Assembly: GCF_013423955.1 (NCBI RefSeq)
Contig: NZ_JACCKX010000001.1
Location: forward strand, 1,984,001-2,048,000
DNA: 64,000 nt
Reading direction: 5' to 3'
Source of the DNA: Ottowia beijingensis
Lineage (GTDB): Bacteria; Pseudomonadota; Gammaproteobacteria; Burkholderiales; Burkholderiaceae_C
A program made the translations under genes and the position numbers. This document shows, one piece after another, positions 60,838-64,000 of the stretch; the first letter of the stretch is position 1; each line of letters starts with the position of its first letter. The notes beneath the pieces were generated by a model. That model saw only the letters and a program-made list of their open reading frames with translations. It did not search any database and was not told the DNA's origin.

Positions 60838-61815
60838 ATGCCTTTCGACCCCGCCCAGGTGCTGCGCTTGGCCCACGACACGCTGGACATTGAAGCCGCC
60901 GCAGTGCTGGGTCTCAAGCGCCGGCTGGGCGACGGCTTCGCGGTGGCGGTGGAGCTGATGCTTCAGGTGACCGGCCGCGTGGTCGTCATGGGCATGGGCA
61001 AGAGCGGCCACGTGGGCCGCAAGATCGCCGCCACGCTGGCTTCCACCGGCACGCCGGCCATGTTCGTGCACCCGGCCGAGGCCAGCCATGGCGACCTGGG
61101 CATGATCAAGGCCGCCGACGTGGTGCTGGCGATTTCCAACAGCGGCGAGAGCGACGAGCTGATCGCCATCGTGCCGCTGTTCAAGCGCCTGGGCGTGCCG
61201 CTGGTGGCCATGACCGGCCACACCGACTCCACCCTGGCGCGCCACGCCGACGTGGTGCTGGACAGCGGCGTCGAGAAGGAGGCCTGCCCGCTCAACCTGG
61301 CGCCCACCGCCAGCACCACCGCGCAACTGGCGCTGGGCGACGCGCTGGCCGTGGCGCTGCTCGATGCGCGCGGCTTCAAGGCCGAGGACTTCGCCCGCTC
61401 GCACCCCGGCGGCGCGCTGGGCCGGCGCCTGCTCACGCGCGTGGCTGACATCATGCGCAGCGGGGGCGACGTGCCGCGCGTGCCGCCCGAGGCCGACTTC
61501 AGCCACCTGATGCGCGAGATGACGCGCAAGGGCCTGGGCGCCTCGGCCATTGCAGACGCGGAGGGCACGCTGCTGGGCATCTTCACCGACGGCGACCTGC
61601 GCCGCCTGGTCGAGACCGGGCGCGACCTGCGCGCGCTGACCGCCCGCGACGTGATGCACGCCAACCCGCGCGCCATCCGCGACGATGCCCTGGCCGCCGA
61701 GGCCGCCGAGGCGATGGAAAAGCACCGCGTGAACGTGCTGCTGGTGCTGGATGCCCAGGAGCGCCTGACCGGTGCGCTGAACAGCAACGACCTGATGCGG
61801 GCCAAGGTGATCTGA
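60838..61815 (+). CDS. kdsD: Arabinose-5-phosphate isomerase
   Basis: Converts ribulose 5-phosphate to arabinose 5-phosphate, first step to Kdo of LPS. 325 residues from ATG 60838: SIS domain (VVMGMGKSGHVGRKIAATLA, VLAISNSGESDELIAIVPLF, NLAPTASTTAQLALGDALA, RSHPGGALGRRLL) and two CBS domains (IMRSGGDVPRVPPEADFSHL; DVMHANPRAIRDDALAAEAA). Upstream ATGs at 60814 and 60829 are in frame; 60838 matches relatives, and TAAAAT at 60825-60830 could be the -10 of a nearly leaderless transcript. The stop abuts kdsC. Confidence 0.94.
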   Translation: MPFDPAQVLRLAHDTLDIEAAAVLGLKRRLGDGFAVAVELMLQVTGRVVVMGMGKSGHVGRKIAATLASTGTPAMFVHPAEASHGDLGMIKAADVVLAISNSGESDELIAIVPLFKRLGVPLVAMTGHTDSTLARHADVVLDSGVEKEACPLNLAPTASTTAQLALGDALAVALLDARGFKAEDFARSHPGGALGRRLLTRVADIMRSGGDVPRVPPEADFSHLMREMTRKGLGASAIADAEGTLLGIFTDGDLRRLVETGRDLRALTARDVMHANPRAIRDDALAAEAAEAMEKHRVNVLLVLDAQERLTGALNSNDLMRAKVI

Positions 61816-62363
61816 TGGCGTCGCCCGCACTGCACTATCCGCCCGAGTTGCTGCTGCGCGCACAGGGCATTCGCGTGGCCTTTTTCGACGTCGACGGCGT
61901 GCTGACCGACGGCGGGCTGTACATCAGCGCCGAGGGCGAGACGCTGAAGCGCTTTCACACGCTGGACGGCCACGGCCTCAAGCTGCTGGCGCGCGCCGGC
62001 ATCGTGCCCTGCGTGATCTCGGGCCGCGACTCGGCGCCGCTGCGTCTGCGGCTGCAGGCGCTGGGCGTGCAGCACCTGCGCCTGGGCACCGAGGACAAGC
62101 GCCCCGCCGCCGAGGCCCTGCTGGCCGAGCTGGGCCTCGACTGGTCGCAGGCCGCCGCCATGGGCGACGACTGGCCCGACCTGCCGGTGATGCAGCGCGC
62201 CGCCTTCGCCTGTGCGCCGCCGCAGGCCCACCCCGAGGTGCTGGCGGTGGCGCACCACGTCACCCAAGCGGCGGCCGGCGCCGGCGCGGGCCGCGAATTC
62301 TGCGACCTGCTGCTGGTGGCGGGCGGGCATTACCGGCGCCTGCTGGACGAGGTGCTGGCATGA
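61815..62363 (+). CDS. kdsC: 3-deoxy-manno-octulosonate-8-phosphatase
   Basis: Releases Kdo from Kdo-8-phosphate. 182 residues, HAD type C0: nucleophile motif AFFDVDGVLTDGGLYI, FHTLDGHGLKLLARAG, VISGRDSAPLRLR, Lys in EDKRPAAEA, and MGDDWPDLPVM. The start overlaps the kdsD stop by one base and its stop overlaps the lptC start (ATGA), so translation is coupled. Intact. Confidence 0.94.
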   Translation: MASPALHYPPELLLRAQGIRVAFFDVDGVLTDGGLYISAEGETLKRFHTLDGHGLKLLARAGIVPCVISGRDSAPLRLRLQALGVQHLRLGTEDKRPAAEALLAELGLDWSQAAAMGDDWPDLPVMQRAAFACAPPQAHPEVLAVAHHVTQAAAGAGAGREFCDLLLVAGGHYRRLLDEVLA

Positions 62364-62977
62364 ACCCGGCCCGCCTGTGGCGCTACGGCATGAACCAGTT
62401 GTCGGCCTGGCTGCCGGCCTTGCTGATGCTGGTGTTCGCGCTCGGCACCTGGTGGCTGGTGCGCAACGCGCCCAAGTTCGCGGCGGCGGATGCCGAGCAG
62501 GTGGTGTCGAAGGAGCCCGATTACTTCATGCGCGATTTCTCGGTGCGCAGCTTTGATCCCTCGGGCCGCCTGAAGTCCGAGCTCATCGGTGCCGAAGGCC
62601 ACCATTACCCGGCCACCGACACGCTGGAGGTGCAGCAGCCGCGCATCCGCTCGTACGACGAGCAGGGCCACCCGACGGTGGCCACGGCGCAGCGCGCGGT
62701 CTCCAACGGCGATGGCTCGGAAGTGCAGCTGTACGGCAATGCCCGCGTGGTGCGCGACGCCGTGGCACGCCCCGGCCAGGCGGCGGTGCCGCGCATGGAG
62801 TTCCTGGGCGAGTACCTGCACGCCTTCATCGACGAGGAGCGCGTGAGCTCGGACCAGCCGGTGGAGCTGCGCCGCGGCGCCGACGTGTTCACCGGCGACG
62901 TGTTCTCCTACGACGACCGCAGCGGCGTGGCCGAGCTCACGGGCCGCGTGCGCGGCGTGCTGCAGCCGCAGCGCTGA
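62360..62977 (+). CDS. lptC: LPS export protein LptC
   Basis: Links the LptBFG transporter to periplasmic LptA. 205 residues: one N-terminal transmembrane helix (WLPALLMLVFALGTWWLVRN) and a periplasmic LptC fold (PDYFMRDFSVRSFDPSGRLK, PATDTLEVQQPRIRSYDEQG, GDVFSYDDRSGVAELTGRVR). In most relatives lptA and lptB follow at once; here a dehydrogenase gene and a terminator follow instead. Intact. Confidence 0.92.
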   Translation: MNPARLWRYGMNQLSAWLPALLMLVFALGTWWLVRNAPKFAAADAEQVVSKEPDYFMRDFSVRSFDPSGRLKSELIGAEGHHYPATDTLEVQQPRIRSYDEQGHPTVATAQRAVSNGDGSEVQLYGNARVVRDAVARPGQAAVPRMEFLGEYLHAFIDEERVSSDQPVELRRGADVFTGDVFSYDDRSGVAELTGRVRGVLQPQR

Positions 62978-62986
62978 CGCCGGCCC

Positions 62987-63789
62987 ATGGCTGCCGCGCC
63001 CTGGCCTTCATCACTGGCGCCTCCAGCGGCATCGGCCAGGCCCTGGCGCTGCGTTACGTGGCGGCCGGCTGGCGCGTGGCGCTGGTGGCGCGGCGCCAGG
63101 CCGAGCTGACCGCCTGGGCCACCGCGCAGGGCTGGCCCGCCGGGCGCTGGCAGGTGTACGGCGCCGACGTGGCCGTCATCGACGCCATCGTGGCCGCCGG
63201 CCAGGCCTGCATCGCCGCGCAGGGCGTGCCCGACGTGGTGATCGCCAACGCCGGCATCAGCGTCGGCATGGACACGGCCGAGCGGGATGACATCGACGTC
63301 ATGGCGCGCACCTTCGCCGTCAACAACACCGGCATGGCGGCGACGTTCCATCCCTTCGTCGAGCCCATGCGCCGGCGCGGCAGCGGCACGCTGGTGGGCA
63401 TCGCCAGCGTGGCCGCCATCCGCGGGCTGCCGGGCCATGGCGCCTATTGCGCCAGCAAGGCGGGGGTGGTGAGCTACTGCGAAAGCCTGCGTGGCGAACT
63501 GCGCGGCAGCGGCGTGCGCGTGGTCATCATCGGGCCCGGCTACATCGACACGCCGCTGACACGCCAGAACCGCTATGCCATGCCGTTCCTGATGCCGGCC
63601 GAGGTGTTCGCCGACCGGGCTTACCGGGCCATCGAGCGCGGTGTCAGCTACCGCGTGATTCCGTGGCAGATGGCGGTGGTCGCCAGGCTGTTGCGCGTGC
63701 TGCCGAACGCCCTGTTCGACCGGCTGCTGGCGGGCCGCCCGCGCAAGGCGCGGCAGCACCCTCATCCTGAGCGTCGGCGGCGACCATGA
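62987..63789 (+). CDS. Short-chain dehydrogenase/reductase, frameshifted at the start
   Basis: A classical SDR of about 267 residues. The cofactor motif AFITGASSGIGQALALRYVA is joined to MAAAP at 62987 only if a base is restored near 62998-63003. Then NAGISVGM, SVAAIRGLPGHGAYCASKAG (Ser, Tyr-x-x-x-Lys) and GPGYIDTPLTRQN. The C terminus is basic. Substrate unknown. 9 bases after lptC, so probably the last gene of the kds-lpt operon, which ends at the following terminator. Confidence 0.85.
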
Positions 63790-63813
63790 AAAAGGCTCCC
63801 GAGGGAGCCTTTC
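63790..63813. terminator. Rho-independent terminator, probably bidirectional
   Basis: AAAAGGCTCCC-GA-GGGAGCCTTT, a near-perfect stem with A-run and T-run on either side, between the convergent SDR gene and the RNA-binding-protein gene. Confidence 0.88.
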
Positions 63814-63851
63814 TGGTGGATGTCCTCCGGGCCGCGGCCCGAGTCGTCACA

Positions 63852-64000
63852 TCACTCGTCGTCGCGACCGCCGTCGTAGCCGCCTTCACGGCGACCACCG
63901 CCATAACCGCCTTCACGGCGGCCACCGCCACGCGGGCCGGCGCCGTAAGGGCTGCGGAAGCTGCCGTCGTTGCCGCCGCCTTCGTAGCCGCCACCGCCTT
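63852..64000 (-). CDS. Glycine-rich C terminus of an RNA-binding protein, partial
   Basis: Only the last about 49 codons are in the window. They read GGNDGSFRSPYGAGPRGGGR, then REGGYGGGRREGGYDGGRDD, Glu and stop. This Gly/Arg/Tyr-rich tail is typical of the small RRM proteins of Proteobacteria. The RRM domain itself is outside. A short direct repeat, GTCGCCGTGAAGGCGG read on the minus strand, writes the REGGY units. Confidence 0.7.
   Translation of the reverse strand, partial: GGGGYEGGGNDGSFRSPYGAGPRGGGRREGGYGGGRREGGYDGGRDDE

Noticed and set aside
63815..64000. Plus-strand reading of the Gly/Arg repeat at the window end
   Set aside because: The minus strand gives a typical Gly/Arg/Tyr-rich RNA-binding tail ending in a stop, while the plus strand gives Ala/Thr-rich low-complexity code.

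Overview
This window is high-GC DNA (by eye close to 70%) from a betaproteobacterium, most likely a member of the Burkholderiales family Comamonadaceae. The evidence is the gene order around the replication origin, the sequences of GyrB, KdsD, LptD and the acetyl-CoA hydrolase, and a short interspersed repeat with an ATAGCTG core that I associate with Acidovorax-like genomes. It is chromosomal: the origin region (dnaA-dnaN-gyrB in one direction, rpmH-rnpA-yidD-yidC-mnmE in the other) lies at about 44.3-57.3 kb, with two perfect DnaA boxes between dnaA and rpmH.

Layout. 0-4.1 kb: a peptidoglycan-binding lipoprotein, a GlcD-type FAD oxidase, aroE, aroQ and a PduO-type cobalamin adenosyltransferase. 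4.2-7.2 kb: an accessory island of lower GC. It holds three small lipoprotein genes, a canonical integron attC site, a 3'-truncated GIY-YIG nuclease gene and a higBA toxin-antitoxin pair. 7.3-14.2 kb: acetyl-CoA hydrolase/transferase, sodC, a uracil/xanthine permease and a divergent cadR/cadA metal-resistance pair. 14.4-18.7 kb: a large PhoU/DUF47-like protein followed by a pyruvate-phosphate-dikinase-like protein that lacks the PEP/pyruvate barrel. 19-28 kb: an unknown lipoprotein, amgK, the lptD-surA-rsmA group, a thioredoxin-TPR chaperone and purE. 28-36.3 kb: purK, a Sua5-type threonylcarbamoyl-AMP synthase, two SGNH-hydrolase lipoproteins, a tartrate-dehydrogenase-like enzyme and a PBP4-type carboxypeptidase. 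36.5-44.1 kb: two secreted IPTL-CTERM proteins flanking an EamA transporter, tsaB, rimI and a family-4 uracil-DNA glycosylase. 44.3-57.3 kb: the origin region, with an oligopeptide-binding protein and an amidohydrolase inserted between yidC and mnmE. 57.4-64 kb: a cNMP-binding protein, apt, a Kef-type antiporter, kdsD-kdsC-lptC, a short-chain dehydrogenase and the end of a glycine-rich RNA-binding protein.

Two global properties matter to a reader. First, about three dozen single-base frameshifts, nearly all deletions in short G/C or A/T runs, interrupt about 24 genes, including essential ones (gyrB, lptD, rnpA, rsmA, mnmE). They look like sequencing or assembly errors rather than gene decay, so for these genes I give the full extent of the gene and the approximate shift position. 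Second, the window carries several families of short interspersed repeats. One occurs about 20 times, and several copies lie in frame inside housekeeping genes. No tRNA, rRNA, CRISPR array or complete insertion sequence was seen.
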